Below the pieces are notes generated by a model. That model searched no databases, had not been told where the DNA came from, and saw nothing but the letters and a program-made list of their open reading frames with translations. Shown here piece by piece: positions 1-8,051 of a stretch of DNA of 42,358 bases. The stretch's first letter is position 1. Each line of letters begins with the position of its first letter. Made by a program: the position numbers and the translations under genes. The DNA is from a virus. The DNA is taken from the IMG/VR virus record IMGVR_UViG_3300037264_006454, positions 1 through 42,358 of that record; one strand, given 5' to 3'.

Positions 1-458
1 TGATCCCCATTTGCCTCCGACGCCAGTACAACGTCTGCTGTCTGACGACCAGAGGCGTCAATTCCCAGTATAGTCGTACCAGGGAGCAGCGAGTCGGCTC
101 TCGCTTCTTGGCCAGACGCTAGCAGCACCGTGCTGCCCAGAGTCATACACTTCTCAACCTGCCGCCCGGTCTTAAGAAGCACCTGGGTGTCACGCCGGTT
201 GTACAGGGGCAGGAGGTAATTACGACCACTGAAGTCAAAACGCTTTCCGTTCAGGTACAGGATGGTGCCGACGAACGAGCTCTTAGTCGCCCGGAATACC
301 TTGCGCATCGTGCCATCGGCGTTGGCAACCTCGGTCACTTTTGCGACGTGGCGCGGCTCAATTTCTATGACACGGTCGTTATATTGACTATCCGCGACAA
401 GCGAGTCTTCCTCTTCGACTACAGGCGTTACCCCCATTTCCTTATGCATGGTTTCCAT
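1..458 (-). CDS. terL: Terminase large subunit, N-terminal extein plus start of an intein (partial)
   Basis: This gene runs off the left edge of the window; about 152 residues are visible. TerL is the ATP-driven motor that packages DNA through the portal. Residues 60-103 look like the adenine-binding and Walker A region of a terminase ATPase: YLLPLYN at 81-87, then KTGRQVEK at 96-103, where a Ser/Thr would normally follow the Lys. Instead Cys104 begins a run resembling intein block A (CMTLGSTVLLASGQ, then a second hydrophobic strand LLPGTTILGID). So the protein-splicing element appears to sit inside the nucleotide-binding loop. The start at 458 is the first ATG after an in-frame stop; ATGs at 449 and 437 are alternatives. 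The rest of the intein and the C-extein lie outside the window. Terminase identity rests on the short Walker A stretch and on gene order after a possible small terminase. Confidence 0.7.
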   Translation of the reverse strand, partial: METMHKEMGVTPVVEEEDSLVADSQYNDRVIEIEPRHVAKVTEVANADGTMRKVFRATKSSFVGTILYLNGKRFDFSGRNYLLPLYNRRDTQVLLKTGRQVEKCMTLGSTVLLASGQEARADSLLPGTTILGIDASGRQTADVVLASEANGD

Positions 459-724
459 TTTCGAAACGCCCACCGATCTCTAACTACTCGACCTTGTTAG
501 TGATAAGCAGAAACCTTCCCGAATAGCGGATTTTCTGTAAAACACTGAGCTACTTTAATACGACACACATTTTTTAATCGATTATCTAAAACATGTGTCT
601 CTATATATATATAAATATTGTTTTTAAAAAATATATATAATTAAGGTAAGACTCTGCAACCTGATTCAATGAATTCAACAACTTACAGCATAGCACCCAT
701 GTATAATTCATAGGCTTGGCTCGG
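459..724. other. Non-coding gap with a strongly AT-rich core
   Basis: No convincing gene lies in these 266 bases between the 291-aa gene and the terminase. Positions about 590-645 are nearly pure A and T, with TATATATATA on one side and ATATATATA on the other of a T/A-rich centre, so the segment could extrude or melt easily. The neighbours are clearly GC-richer. On the minus strand several TATAAT-like or TTGAAT-like words occur, so a terminase promoter is likely here, but I cannot single one out. Confidence 0.5.
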
Positions 725-1600
725 CTAGGTTTTCCACTGGGGCTTGGCTTCCTGAGTACCGCGCTGCAGCTCGGCCATTGCCGTGGCATCCGGCGTCGGA
801 AACTCCGAGTCCACGAACTCGAACTCCATCTGAAGGCTTTTCGAAAAGTCCTCGAGATCTCCGGTGCGGTGCTTCTCATACTTGTCGGCCAGCGCAATTG
901 ACGTGGTGATCCAAGCCCGTGCCTCGGCGTTGGATTCCTTGCTGCTCAACCGCAAGTAGTGCCGGGCCTTTTGGTAAGCGCTGGCAAACAGGTACTGCAG
1001 CGAGTCGGAAATGTTGCTCTTACTGGGGAGGTCCAGGAGAGTCTTGATTACGTCCAGTGGTTCACTCAGAGCCACGAACAGGATTGACCGCTCGGCCTCG
1101 CTGGCGCCGGCCAGGTACGATCGCCAGAGCGTCCTGGTCATCCGCCTGTGGTCCCAGAAGTACTTCGCGTACAGGTCAACGTGGGCGGGTTTCAGCATGT
1201 AGCTGAACTTGGTGTTGAGACTCTGGCAAATGTCGGGGGCGGCCGCACCCTTGAGCAGCAGCGCGTTAAGGCTCATCCGGAGCTTGATGTCGTGGTGGAC
1301 GTCGTAGACGAGGCGGAGGTTCCCATCATCCGGGTTGCGGTACGGCTTCTCAAGGAGCCACATGCCGCGGACGTCGAGCACGCCCATCCATTGAAGGAAG
1401 TCCCCCTCGTAGCGCTTGTCCAGCAGTTGCCTGGAGACCGGATCCGGAAGCGTGTCGTGGATGAGGTTGTAGTGCCGGTCGAGGTCTTCTTGAGTGATCG
1501 GTTGAAGGGTTAAATCGGTGAGAGCCGTGTTGACGAGCTCCAGCTCATCACAGCCTTTGGTGACCAGGAAGCGGACGTATAGTTCATAGGGCTTAACCAT
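725..1600 (-). CDS. Unknown protein, possible terminase small subunit
   Basis: A 291-residue, mostly helical-looking soluble protein with no membrane segment. It lies directly upstream of the large terminase in the same direction, where tailed phages usually carry the small subunit that recognises DNA for packaging. Around residues 117-150 there is a helix-turn-helix-like stretch (alanine-rich GAAAPDICQSL, then a Lys/Tyr-rich helix with YAKYFWD), which would suit a DNA-binding role. The length is larger than typical small terminases of 100-200 residues. There is no clear ribosome site before the ATG; an AAGAAG lies about 20 bases upstream. The small-terminase role is inferred from position and a weak motif only. 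Confidence 0.4.
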   Translation of the reverse strand: MVKPYELYVRFLVTKGCDELELVNTALTDLTLQPITQEDLDRHYNLIHDTLPDPVSRQLLDKRYEGDFLQWMGVLDVRGMWLLEKPYRNPDDGNLRLVYDVHHDIKLRMSLNALLLKGAAAPDICQSLNTKFSYMLKPAHVDLYAKYFWDHRRMTRTLWRSYLAGASEAERSILFVALSEPLDVIKTLLDLPSKSNISDSLQYLFASAYQKARHYLRLSSKESNAEARAWITTSIALADKYEKHRTGDLEDFSKSLQMEFEFVDSEFPTPDATAMAELQRGTQEAKPQWKT

Positions 1601-1620
1601 TTAGTCATTGGACGTTTTGG

Positions 1621-1794
1621 TTACTTCTTCCAGTACTTGGCAAAGAGCTTGCCCAGAGTACTTGGCTGTACCACTTGCGTGCGGGCCGCAATCCGCCTGG
1701 CCGCTTCTTCCACCGGTAGTTTGCTCATGGCGCCGCTGAAGTGAAGGCCCGCTGGAATGGCCGCCTCCTTCTCAAAACCCTTCCAAAAGCTCAT
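1621..1794 (-). CDS. Small 57-aa protein with the shared FWxGFxK N-terminal tag
   Basis: A 57-residue basic protein starting MSFWKGFEKEAAIP. That start closely matches those of six other products in this window (13698, 14396, 14626, 22473, 25597 and the helicase at 13311). The remainder is a short helix-forming tail ending KLFAKYWKK. The ATG overlaps the stop of the 658-aa gene (ATGA), and a good ribosome site, GGAGAAAC, precedes it, so it is very probably translated. Its function is unknown. The neighbours are packaging and virion genes, which fits the idea that the tag marks particle-associated proteins. Confidence 0.7.
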   Translation of the reverse strand: MSFWKGFEKEAAIPAGLHFSGAMSKLPVEEAARRIAARTQVVQPSTLGKLFAKYWKK

Positions 1795-3767
1795 TGTTTC
1801 TCCTGTGTCGCTCTGAGGGCTTCCAGCCCGTTGACCACTTCCACTAAACGCATCATGGCTGTGCTGGCCGCGCCCTCCGGGATCTCACGGACCCCGAGGC
1901 GACTGGCAATGAGCATGCTCGCCAGAGAAGAGATGCTGGCCTTGAACGAAGGCAGTTTACCGACGAGCTTGGCAATGTTTTCTGGGTTGACGAAGTTCAG
2001 AGACAGCAGGGTGTCTACCGTCTGAGAATTTTCGACGAAGCTCGCTTCCTTGGTCAGATTGCAGCGCAAGTCGCTGGCAACCTTTGCCATCTTACGGGCC
2101 ACCGGCAGTGCCGCCGCGATCTTCTCCGCTTTGAGCGGGGGCAGATTGAGGTTGTGAACGATCGCCTGTGTGCTGGCTCGGGCCTTCTTGCAGATATGGG
2201 CGACCTTTTCTTGGCTCGCACCCAAGCTCGAGAGCAGGAACTTGACCTGGTACTCCTCGAGGTTCATCGGGGTCCAGCCCGCCTCGTAAGCGTACTTGTC
2301 GAGTCCCCGGATCGCGTACTGGCCGTAGCCCGTGTAGAGGACCTTGACCGGGTTCGCGGTCTTGACTGTGCCAGCCACCTTCACGGCAAAGTCTACGGCC
2401 GAGTTGGTGACCTCTTCGAAGCCCTGCATCGGCACCCACTTGAACTTGGTATCGGGCAAGAGGTACCCGTCCGGGGTGGGAGCGATCCGGTCCAACACGG
2501 TCGAAGTCAGTGTCACTTTGAAGCTGATCCCGTTCAAATCGACGACATGAAGGTGCTTGCTGCCACAGTCATCGACCACGCTCTTGATGGTGACCGGGAT
2601 AGTGGCCAGCCCATGAGAGGCGTCCGGTTGGTGGACGAAGGTACCCGTCTGGCCGGCGCGTGGGGCGCAGGCTGGCATCTTGAAGGCGCTGTTCTTCATG
2701 CGGATACCGGCGATTTCTCCCTGCATCGTCGACATCGTCTTGCCGATAAAGATCTTGAGGTCCACGCGCTCCATGTTGAAGCCGACCACTTTTGGGATGA
2801 CGTAGCCCTCGACTTCGACGCCGTTCTTTTTACGGACGACGTAGTGGTCAAATTCGTTGGCCAGCTCCACTGGCAGGCTGGCGTTATCACCCTCGATGTG
2901 GATGCCGGCGGGGACCGTGGTCACGCGCAGCATCTTCTCGCCGTTTTGGTCGACGTCGTTGATGTCGTCCTCGGCGTGGTCCGAGATCCCGGAGGCAAAC
3001 TGCGCCAGGTCGCATTGGCCCATGCCCTTGACGAGCACCGGGGAGAAGACCTTATCCGAGTTGGAGAGGATCGTGTACTTGTTGGGCCCCTCTTTGCGGA
3101 GCATGACGATGTCGCGCTTGATCAAATTGTCGGCGCCCTGGCGGAACTCGTTCATGTTCACTGGCCGGAGGTTGGCGACCTTCTTGATCAATTCGGCGTG
3201 GCCGTGCTTGTGGAATCCAGCCGCCACCGCGGGGTTGGCCTGGAGGTAGGCCTTCCACTCAGTGGGGTCGATGGTCTCGCTGATTGCGTCCAGTACCGGG
3301 TACCCACCACTCGCGTAGGCGTACCGGCCCAGGCTGGGCGGGTAAGTGGCATTCCAAAGGTTCGAGTCCTCGAAGCGGCCGAGTCCCCCGTAGGCAGGGT
3401 ACTCTTCCATCTTCTGAAAGACCTTGTTGTTATTGAACGAGCCCTCGAAGTAGTCCGGAGTAAGCGGGATCAACTTCTTGTCGCAGATGAAAACATCCAG
3501 CGGATAGAGCATGAAGTCTTTGATGATGACTGGAACGATGGCCTGCTTGTCGGCGCTGGCGACTACGATCGACCCTGTCGCGGCTCCGTTCTCGTCGTCT
3601 TTCTTCATGAACTTGACGACCATGCTCATGCCGTTGGACTGAGGCACCCGCTCCTTGAGCTTTTGAATCAGTTCCTCTGGCCACGCTTCGATGTCCTCGC
3701 CGAGCGCGTGCAGAGACACGTCCTGCATTTCAGGAGCATCAACAAAAAGTCCTGTTGGAAAAGACAT
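1791..3767 (-). CDS. Large unknown protein, probable virion component (658 aa)
   Basis: I do not recognise this protein. It is a 658-residue soluble product without signal peptide or membrane segment. The N-terminal half is mixed alpha/beta with many aromatic residues (for example the GRYAYASGGYPVLDA region near 145-160). The middle is beta-rich (about 300-460). The last 150 residues are helical with many Lys and Ala. It has a ribosome site (AAAGGCGGAAACC before the ATG) and overlaps the next small tagged gene by four bases. Its position between virion genes (spike, 208-aa protein) and the terminase suggests a head or neck structural role, but that is inference. Confidence 0.6.
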   Translation of the reverse strand: MSFPTGLFVDAPEMQDVSLHALGEDIEAWPEELIQKLKERVPQSNGMSMVVKFMKKDDENGAATGSIVVASADKQAIVPVIIKDFMLYPLDVFICDKKLIPLTPDYFEGSFNNNKVFQKMEEYPAYGGLGRFEDSNLWNATYPPSLGRYAYASGGYPVLDAISETIDPTEWKAYLQANPAVAAGFHKHGHAELIKKVANLRPVNMNEFRQGADNLIKRDIVMLRKEGPNKYTILSNSDKVFSPVLVKGMGQCDLAQFASGISDHAEDDINDVDQNGEKMLRVTTVPAGIHIEGDNASLPVELANEFDHYVVRKKNGVEVEGYVIPKVVGFNMERVDLKIFIGKTMSTMQGEIAGIRMKNSAFKMPACAPRAGQTGTFVHQPDASHGLATIPVTIKSVVDDCGSKHLHVVDLNGISFKVTLTSTVLDRIAPTPDGYLLPDTKFKWVPMQGFEEVTNSAVDFAVKVAGTVKTANPVKVLYTGYGQYAIRGLDKYAYEAGWTPMNLEEYQVKFLLSSLGASQEKVAHICKKARASTQAIVHNLNLPPLKAEKIAAALPVARKMAKVASDLRCNLTKEASFVENSQTVDTLLSLNFVNPENIAKLVGKLPSFKASISSLASMLIASRLGVREIPEGAASTAMMRLVEVVNGLEALRATQEKQ

Positions 3768-3857
3768 GGTTTCCGCCTTTTAGATGTGCCCTTTGAGCAT
3801 AAGTTATTTCATTCTACCACCCTGCGGTGTCTAGTAAAACCTATTAGATTGCTCGGC

Positions 3858-4484
3858 TTACACGATGACGCCAGTGCCCGAGCTGGTTCCGTTTAGTGGG
3901 CCTGTATCTCCGCCGGCCAGCGTGGCCGCCAAAAAGAAGGAGGCAAACAGCTCCTCGATGGTCGAGCTGACAGCGGCTGTGAGCTTCTTGGTATGGCAAG
4001 CTGGGCTATCCAGTTGAAATATTGGGTCTGGGGCGGCTTTGAGCTTTCCCTCCCACTCGGACTGTATACCTGATGGGGCTGTGCCCTTCCCAACCGCGAT
4101 CAGTGGGAGCGGCGGGGCCACGGGGTAGATGACGCCCGCGAATATGAAGCTGCTGGCCCACGTGGCGAACCTGGGAGTGAGCGCTTCCTTCAGTCCGTTC
4201 AGTAGCTTTTTGGTGCCATCCGTTTGCACGGTGAACCCGGCGCCAGTGAACACGGCTTGGATATCCAAAGTAAACGGAGGGGAGGTCATCTTGCCACCGG
4301 CGCCAACGAAGAAGACGATGGTCAGCTTGCCCCACTTAGTTCCGGTTATGAACGCGGTCCACTCCTTATTGATCTCGTCGCAGAGGCTCCCGATGAACTT
4401 CTGGAACTCAGGCGAGCCCGTTGTCTCAGCGCCCATTTTGCCGATGATCGTACTCTTGAGCAAAGCTGAGGGTGGTGCGGGCAT
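3858..4484 (-). CDS. Unknown virion-like protein (208 aa)
   Basis: A 208-residue protein with alternating Gly/Ala/Thr-rich hydrophobic strands (IVFFVGAGGKM near 57-67, FIFAGVIYPVAPPLPLIAVG near 113-132) and a Gly/Ser/Thr-rich C-terminus. The hydrophobic stretches contain Pro and Gly and look more like beta strands than transmembrane helices, though a membrane-interacting role cannot be excluded. It lies between the HNH endonuclease and the 658-aa gene in the same direction. No family recognised; a minor structural or tail-completion protein is the most natural guess from context. Confidence 0.55.
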   Translation of the reverse strand: MPAPPSALLKSTIIGKMGAETTGSPEFQKFIGSLCDEINKEWTAFITGTKWGKLTIVFFVGAGGKMTSPPFTLDIQAVFTGAGFTVQTDGTKKLLNGLKEALTPRFATWASSFIFAGVIYPVAPPLPLIAVGKGTAPSGIQSEWEGKLKAAPDPIFQLDSPACHTKKLTAAVSSTIEELFASFFLAATLAGGDTGPLNGTSSGTGVIV

Positions 4485-4500
4485 GGTAGTTACTTGCTAG

Positions 4501-5196
4501 TTACTTGTTACTTAGGCCAGCTATCCTGTGGCCTGTTTTTTCGATGAAAAGCTTTCTAAAGAAGCTGTTGTGCACGTACATCTCTCTTATTTTTTTGGTA
4601 GATCTGATCCGCTGAAGCTGACGGTGCCCGGGTGCTTTGTAGTGTTCTTTGGCGTGGCACATCGGGCATAGGACCATTAGGTTTTTTACGGCGTTCCCGT
4701 CCTTGCTTCGTTTTCCGTTTTTATGATGGATAGCCAACATACCAACCTCTTCACACCACCCGCACCCCTCGCACGCGTACCCTTTGAACACAAAGGCTTT
4801 GTACTTGTAGCGAAGGTTCTGCATTGGGAGGTTGGGGTCACTGAGCGTGGTGGACATAGAGGAGTAAAATCCACCGCAAATTTTGGAACAAAACTTATTC
4901 GCGTTCCCGTCTCTCTTTAGAACCACGACATGTTTTCCACATGTGAGGCAGTCAAACCTCTTTCTGTTCTCAATCCAGGATTTACTTTTACATTCCCAGG
5001 AGCAGAACTTTTGATGCCTATACTTTTCGTCAGTGGTTTTTCTACGCGGACTTAGAAATTTCTCTTTGCATCTAGTACAGACCTTGAAGCGTTTTACTAT
5101 GGCTCTGTTCGCGTGTTGACAGGCTCTTGAGCAGAATTTTCTATTCCTGTGTGGCGCGTTGTAAGTTCGGTGACATTGCGGACAGCGAAGTAACAT
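4501..5196 (-). CDS. HNH homing-type endonuclease with four Cys zinc-ribbon pairs
   Basis: A 231-residue protein built from repeated zinc knuckles: C5/C8 with C22/C26, C40/C43 with C65/C69, C83/C86 with C103/C107, and C142/C145 with C177/C180. The last pair frames an HNH nuclease core: IHHKNG at 156-161, Asn172 in KNLMVLC, and His181/His185 in CHAKEH. HNH enzymes cut DNA using one metal in the beta-beta-alpha fold, and free-standing copies in phages usually spread by homing. GGAGGGG five bases before the ATG supports this start. It is inserted between the spike gene and the 208-aa gene, breaking a virion operon, as expected of a mobile homing gene. No intron boundary was detected. Confidence 0.85.
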   Translation of the reverse strand: MLLRCPQCHRTYNAPHRNRKFCSRACQHANRAIVKRFKVCTRCKEKFLSPRRKTTDEKYRHQKFCSWECKSKSWIENRKRFDCLTCGKHVVVLKRDGNANKFCSKICGGFYSSMSTTLSDPNLPMQNLRYKYKAFVFKGYACEGCGWCEEVGMLAIHHKNGKRSKDGNAVKNLMVLCPMCHAKEHYKAPGHRQLQRIRSTKKIREMYVHNSFFRKLFIEKTGHRIAGLSNK

Positions 5197-5212
5197 CTTA
5201 ACCCCTCCAAAA

Positions 5213-6262
5213 CTACTTAGAAGCTTTTACTGTACCACTTCCAGGTAAGAGGGGGAGGCCAGTAAATTGGGACACTGCGCTAGGAGTTGTGAGCACCTTC
5301 TCAAGCCCGCCGCCGCCATCCAGATCAATGTTGGCACCTTTAATGGTTACCTTTCCAGACGCAGTCACGTCCATCTTGCCCGCGGTCGTCAGTGTCACTG
5401 ATCCGTCCGGCTTCATGCTCAACGTAACCTTGCCAGGTCCGATATCGATAGTTGTTTCCCCGGACTGATCGATGGTGATGGTTGTTTTTCCGGCGACGTC
5501 GAGCTTGGAGGTTCCGTCTGGTTTGATGGTGTGCTTGTATCCGGTCACCGCTCCTGGTGCTCGGACGAAGAGCTCGGTCGTTCCGTCGACGGCGACTGAG
5601 TGGGTCCACACTGGCGCGTCAGTGCCAACATCAGCCCCAGCCCCCATAGAAGTACGGGATATAAGTGTGCCGTCAACTGAACCCCTTTCCTCGATAATGA
5701 CGTTCGTTCTTTCAACGCCGTCTCGCAGTTCTCTTCTATAAAGCGTGGCACCGGCACCGTCGTTGATCCAATCTACCGTTCCTCCATCAGCTCGTAATTC
5801 GTAGTTCCGGCAGAGAGTATTGATCAGGCTCTGGTCCGGGAAATAAAACGTTCGACAGGTCGGGGTCGATTGAATCTCTATCTCTCCGTGGGCTCTTAGG
5901 ATGACCTTGTTCCCGCCTACGGTCTTGAGTATCCGGTCCCCTTCGTTCAGTGGCTCTCGTGAACCGGCTGTTCCCGTTGGGGACCAGAAGCCGAAGATGA
6001 ACGGCTCCCCCGATATATAGAACACCAGCCCGTAAGAGTTCACTCTTGGGATGGTGCCGGCCTCGTCCCCGTCTGGGTTTGAATCCCCCGATATCCACTG
6101 GCACTTGGGCAGGTGGTTATCGTCGGTAGACCCGCGACCCATGAATGTTTTTACCTCACAAAGGCGCTCCTCTGGGTAGACCTTGGTAATGCGGCCGAAG
6201 GCTATAGAGCCATTCTGCTGCTCACGGGTCGAGTTTCCTTGCTCAAATAGGGACCGATCCAT
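5213..6262 (-). CDS. Baseplate central spike protein (gp5/gp45/VgrG-tip type)
   Basis: 349 residues from the ATG at 6262. Residues about 15-110 form an OB-fold-like barrel (FGRITKVYPEERLCEVKTF and following strands ending GLVFYISGEPFIFGFWSP). The second half is a run of short alternating strands (KTTITIDQSGETTIDIG, then KVTLS, SVTLT and KVTIKG), the signature of a trimeric beta-helix needle. The end (GLPLLPGSGTVKASK) resembles tip segments of phage spikes. The spike pierces the outer membrane at the centre of the baseplate, which suggests a contractile tail. A longer in-frame start at 6343 would overlap the ssb promoter and ssb start on the other strand, so I reject it. No strong ribosome site is visible. 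Confidence 0.8.
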   Translation of the reverse strand: MDRSLFEQGNSTREQQNGSIAFGRITKVYPEERLCEVKTFMGRGSTDDNHLPKCQWISGDSNPDGDEAGTIPRVNSYGLVFYISGEPFIFGFWSPTGTAGSREPLNEGDRILKTVGGNKVILRAHGEIEIQSTPTCRTFYFPDQSLINTLCRNYELRADGGTVDWINDGAGATLYRRELRDGVERTNVIIEERGSVDGTLISRTSMGAGADVGTDAPVWTHSVAVDGTTELFVRAPGAVTGYKHTIKPDGTSKLDVAGKTTITIDQSGETTIDIGPGKVTLSMKPDGSVTLTTAGKMDVTASGKVTIKGANIDLDGGGGLEKVLTTPSAVSQFTGLPLLPGSGTVKASK

Positions 6263-6283
6263 AAAAGAATAGTAGTGGCACGT

Positions 6284-6292
6284 GGGTATAAG
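6284..6292 (+). promoter_or_regulatory. Candidate promoter element GGGTATAAG upstream of ssb
   Basis: TATAAG at 6287-6292, preceded by GGG, lies 31 bases before the ssb start. There is no good TTGACA-like -35 box at the expected distance. The same GGTATAAG word precedes two other plus-strand units (11112-11119 and 20600-20607), so it may be a phage-specific promoter. AAGGAG follows just before the ssb ATG. Confidence 0.4.
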
Positions 6293-6323
6293 AGCAACGA
6301 AACGTATATAACAAGGAGCAATC

Positions 6324-6725
6324 ATGGCCAGTGGAGTAAACAAAGCTATCTTGATCGGTCACCTCGGGAGGGATCCCGAAGTCAGACACACTCAAGAAGG
6401 AACGGCGGTCGCTAATTTTAGCATCGCCACCAACGAGTCGTGGACCGACAAGGCAGGTGCCAAGCAAGAAAAAGTCGAGTGGCACAACATCGTCGCCTGG
6501 GGAAAGCTGGGCGAGATCTGTGGGCAATACCTGAAGAAGGGCTCGCAGGCCTATATCGAAGGCAGACTTCAGACCAGAGAATGGGAGAAGGACGGAGTCA
6601 AGCGGTACACGACGGAAGTCGTCGCCGGTAACATTCAGTTCCTTGGTGGCAAACCTGGTGGTGATCGTCCGCCTCACCCGGCTGATGCGGGCGCGCCTGC
6701 GGGGGCTGAGGACGGACCGCTGTAG
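6324..6725 (+). CDS. ssb: Single-stranded DNA-binding protein
   Basis: A 133-residue SSB. It coats single-stranded DNA during replication, recombination and repair, normally as a tetramer. The OB-fold is complete over residues 1-107: [43 protein letters not shown] and [19 protein letters not shown] are classic SSB blocks. A short Pro/Gly/Ala-rich linker follows. The last residues are AEDGPL rather than the usual DDDIPF tip, so interaction with host SSB partners may be altered. It is preceded by AAGGAG, is divergent from the spike gene, and is followed by a strong terminator, so it can be expressed as a single-gene unit. Confidence 0.97.
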   Translation: MASGVNKAILIGHLGRDPEVRHTQEGTAVANFSIATNESWTDKAGAKQEKVEWHNIVAWGKLGEICGQYLKKGSQAYIEGRLQTREWEKDGVKRYTTEVVAGNIQFLGGKPGGDRPPHPADAGAPAGAEDGPL

Positions 6726-6751
6726 TACAAATTCTTTGTAATACAAACTTG

Positions 6752-6782
6752 GCCCCTCTCCTTTACGGGGGAGGGGCTTTTT
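6752..6782 (+). terminator. Intrinsic terminator after ssb
   Basis: GCCCCTCTCC pairs across a short TTTAC loop with GGGGGAGGGGC, followed by TTTTT. It ends the ssb transcript; the next gene starts 15 bases later with its own ribosome site. Confidence 0.85.
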
Positions 6783-6797
6783 AGAGAGGAGGTTGCT

Positions 6798-7736
6798 GTG
6801 AGGTTCAACAAGCTACTTCACTGCGAGATCGTTCTGGACAAGCGGGGTCCTGAGCACATGCGACAGGTCTACAAGAACGCGCTCAGCCAGATATCGTTCA
6901 TTCCGGGGGTTGGGTTTAGGGGCACTCCCGCCATACGCAGCCTGCCAGATCACAACGTGATGGACCAGCTCTTCATACTGAAGAAGTATGTACTGGAGCG
7001 GCCGCCTATATACCATGTTGGGAGAGACTTTTTACAGGCCATGTCTGGTATATCCAACGAGATCCCGGTTGAGCTGTTGCCCAAGCGGTTTTTTGCTTAC
7101 CTATCTTTTGCCGACCACGCTATCCGAGACGAGGAGGACTGGGTGGAGGGGGCATACGTATTTATTGGTAGTGGGTTGGAAGCGGCACTTCGCCCGCAGG
7201 AGCATAACGACTATGTGCTGTGGATACACTATACAACCAAGAGCCAGTCTCTGGTGCGCTTGTGTGTGGAGTTGAAACATGGGCGGATAGATGACCTGGT
7301 GGCTGCCGCGATCAAAGATGATTTTACTCTCGGTGGGGCTATCCCGACTGACCCAAAGGACACCGAAGCCAGACTTCCCGTGTGGCGGGCCGTGATCAAT
7401 TTGGTCATGTATATCAATTCGGTAGATCCGGATTTGGTGCTGACACCTCCAGCCAGCACTCTAAAGCCAGCAGCAAAGAAAGCGGCGAGCGTTCAAAACC
7501 AATGCACGCTACCGATTACGCTGGTGTCGTGGAATTACCACGCTCCGCATTACCACAACGTAGACAAGTCATTTGTAAACACGTTCCAGAGGTGGCAACG
7601 AGTAGGCCCGCAGCTATCTCAGGTGAAATTAATATGGGTCACCGAACACGCAAGGAGATACAAAAATGTACGAGTACGAGGAATTTCCACAGGAGGAAGC
7701 GAAGCTGTTTCTACAGACACTTCAACTGGAGCATGA
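6798..7736 (+). CDS. AcrVA2-like protein (possible anti-CRISPR family)
   Basis: A 312-residue soluble protein with a GTG start and a strong GAGAGGAGG ribosome site. Several features recall the AcrVA2 family: a central run around residues 90-130 (IPVELLPKRFFAYLSF), a helical block near 190-210 (VWRAVINLVMYINSVDPDL), and a C-terminal His/Trp/Arg-rich block (HAPHYHNVD, then FQRWQRVGPQ and KLIWVTEHARRY). AcrVA2 from Moraxella lowers Cas12a levels; most relatives occur in phages and plasmids of bacteria without Cas12a, so the true role may differ. The resemblance is by eye from motif order, not by search. It sits in a plus-strand accessory cluster after ssb. Its last 71 bases overlap the next gene in another frame. 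Confidence 0.5.
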   Translation: MRFNKLLHCEIVLDKRGPEHMRQVYKNALSQISFIPGVGFRGTPAIRSLPDHNVMDQLFILKKYVLERPPIYHVGRDFLQAMSGISNEIPVELLPKRFFAYLSFADHAIRDEEDWVEGAYVFIGSGLEAALRPQEHNDYVLWIHYTTKSQSLVRLCVELKHGRIDDLVAAAIKDDFTLGGAIPTDPKDTEARLPVWRAVINLVMYINSVDPDLVLTPPASTLKPAAKKAASVQNQCTLPITLVSWNYHAPHYHNVDKSFVNTFQRWQRVGPQLSQVKLIWVTEHARRYKNVRVRGISTGGSEAVSTDTSTGA

Positions 7737-8043
7737 GGGTATAGATATCCCAGGCGATGAGCTGCCCTTTCTTTGCCAGGTAGTGCAGACGCGAATCAAG
7801 GCGATGAAGCTACCAATTGAATTTACTAAGCCGGCACTATTTGCTATCTGTTGCTTCACGGATATACCAGGTGGTGCGGTAGTGTTCCTCATCGACGCGC
7901 TTAACCAATTCGAAGGAAAGACCGTCACGGCTGCAATGCTGGGTGACCTGTATCCGTGGGGGTTCTACACAGAGGAATCTCTGTTCAAGTATATCGACGG
8001 AGAAATCAAGACCCGGACCAAGAAGTGGTCTGAGGTCTACTAG
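7666..8043 (+). CDS. Unknown small soluble protein (125 aa)
   Basis: A 125-residue acidic protein, no signal peptide or membrane segment, no family recognised. AAGGAGATACAAAA directly before the ATG is a near-ideal ribosome site and fixes the start even though it lies 71 bases inside the previous gene. The sequence is Glu-rich at the N-terminus, with a hydrophobic core (ALFAICCFTDIPGGAVVFLIDAL near residues 48-70). It is co-transcribed with the AcrVA2-like and 264-aa genes, so it is probably also an early or host-interaction protein. Confidence 0.65.
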   Translation: MYEYEEFPQEEAKLFLQTLQLEHEGIDIPGDELPFLCQVVQTRIKAMKLPIEFTKPALFAICCFTDIPGGAVVFLIDALNQFEGKTVTAAMLGDLYPWGFYTEESLFKYIDGEIKTRTKKWSEVY

Positions 8044-8051
8044 GAGAACAC

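Noticed and set aside
2154-3896. 580-codon plus-strand frame opposite the 658-aa gene
   Set aside because: Exact antisense shadow of a well-placed minus-strand gene with ribosome site; Val/Asp/Leu/His-biased composition typical of antisense frames in GC-rich DNA.
4486-4514. Repeated TAGTTACTTG near the HNH stop as a mobile-element footprint
   Set aside because: Too short and partly formed by the stop codons themselves; no matching flank on the other side of the HNH gene was seen.
6243-6746. 167-codon minus-strand frame over ssb
   Set aside because: Opposes a clear SSB gene and its promoter; no family resemblance.
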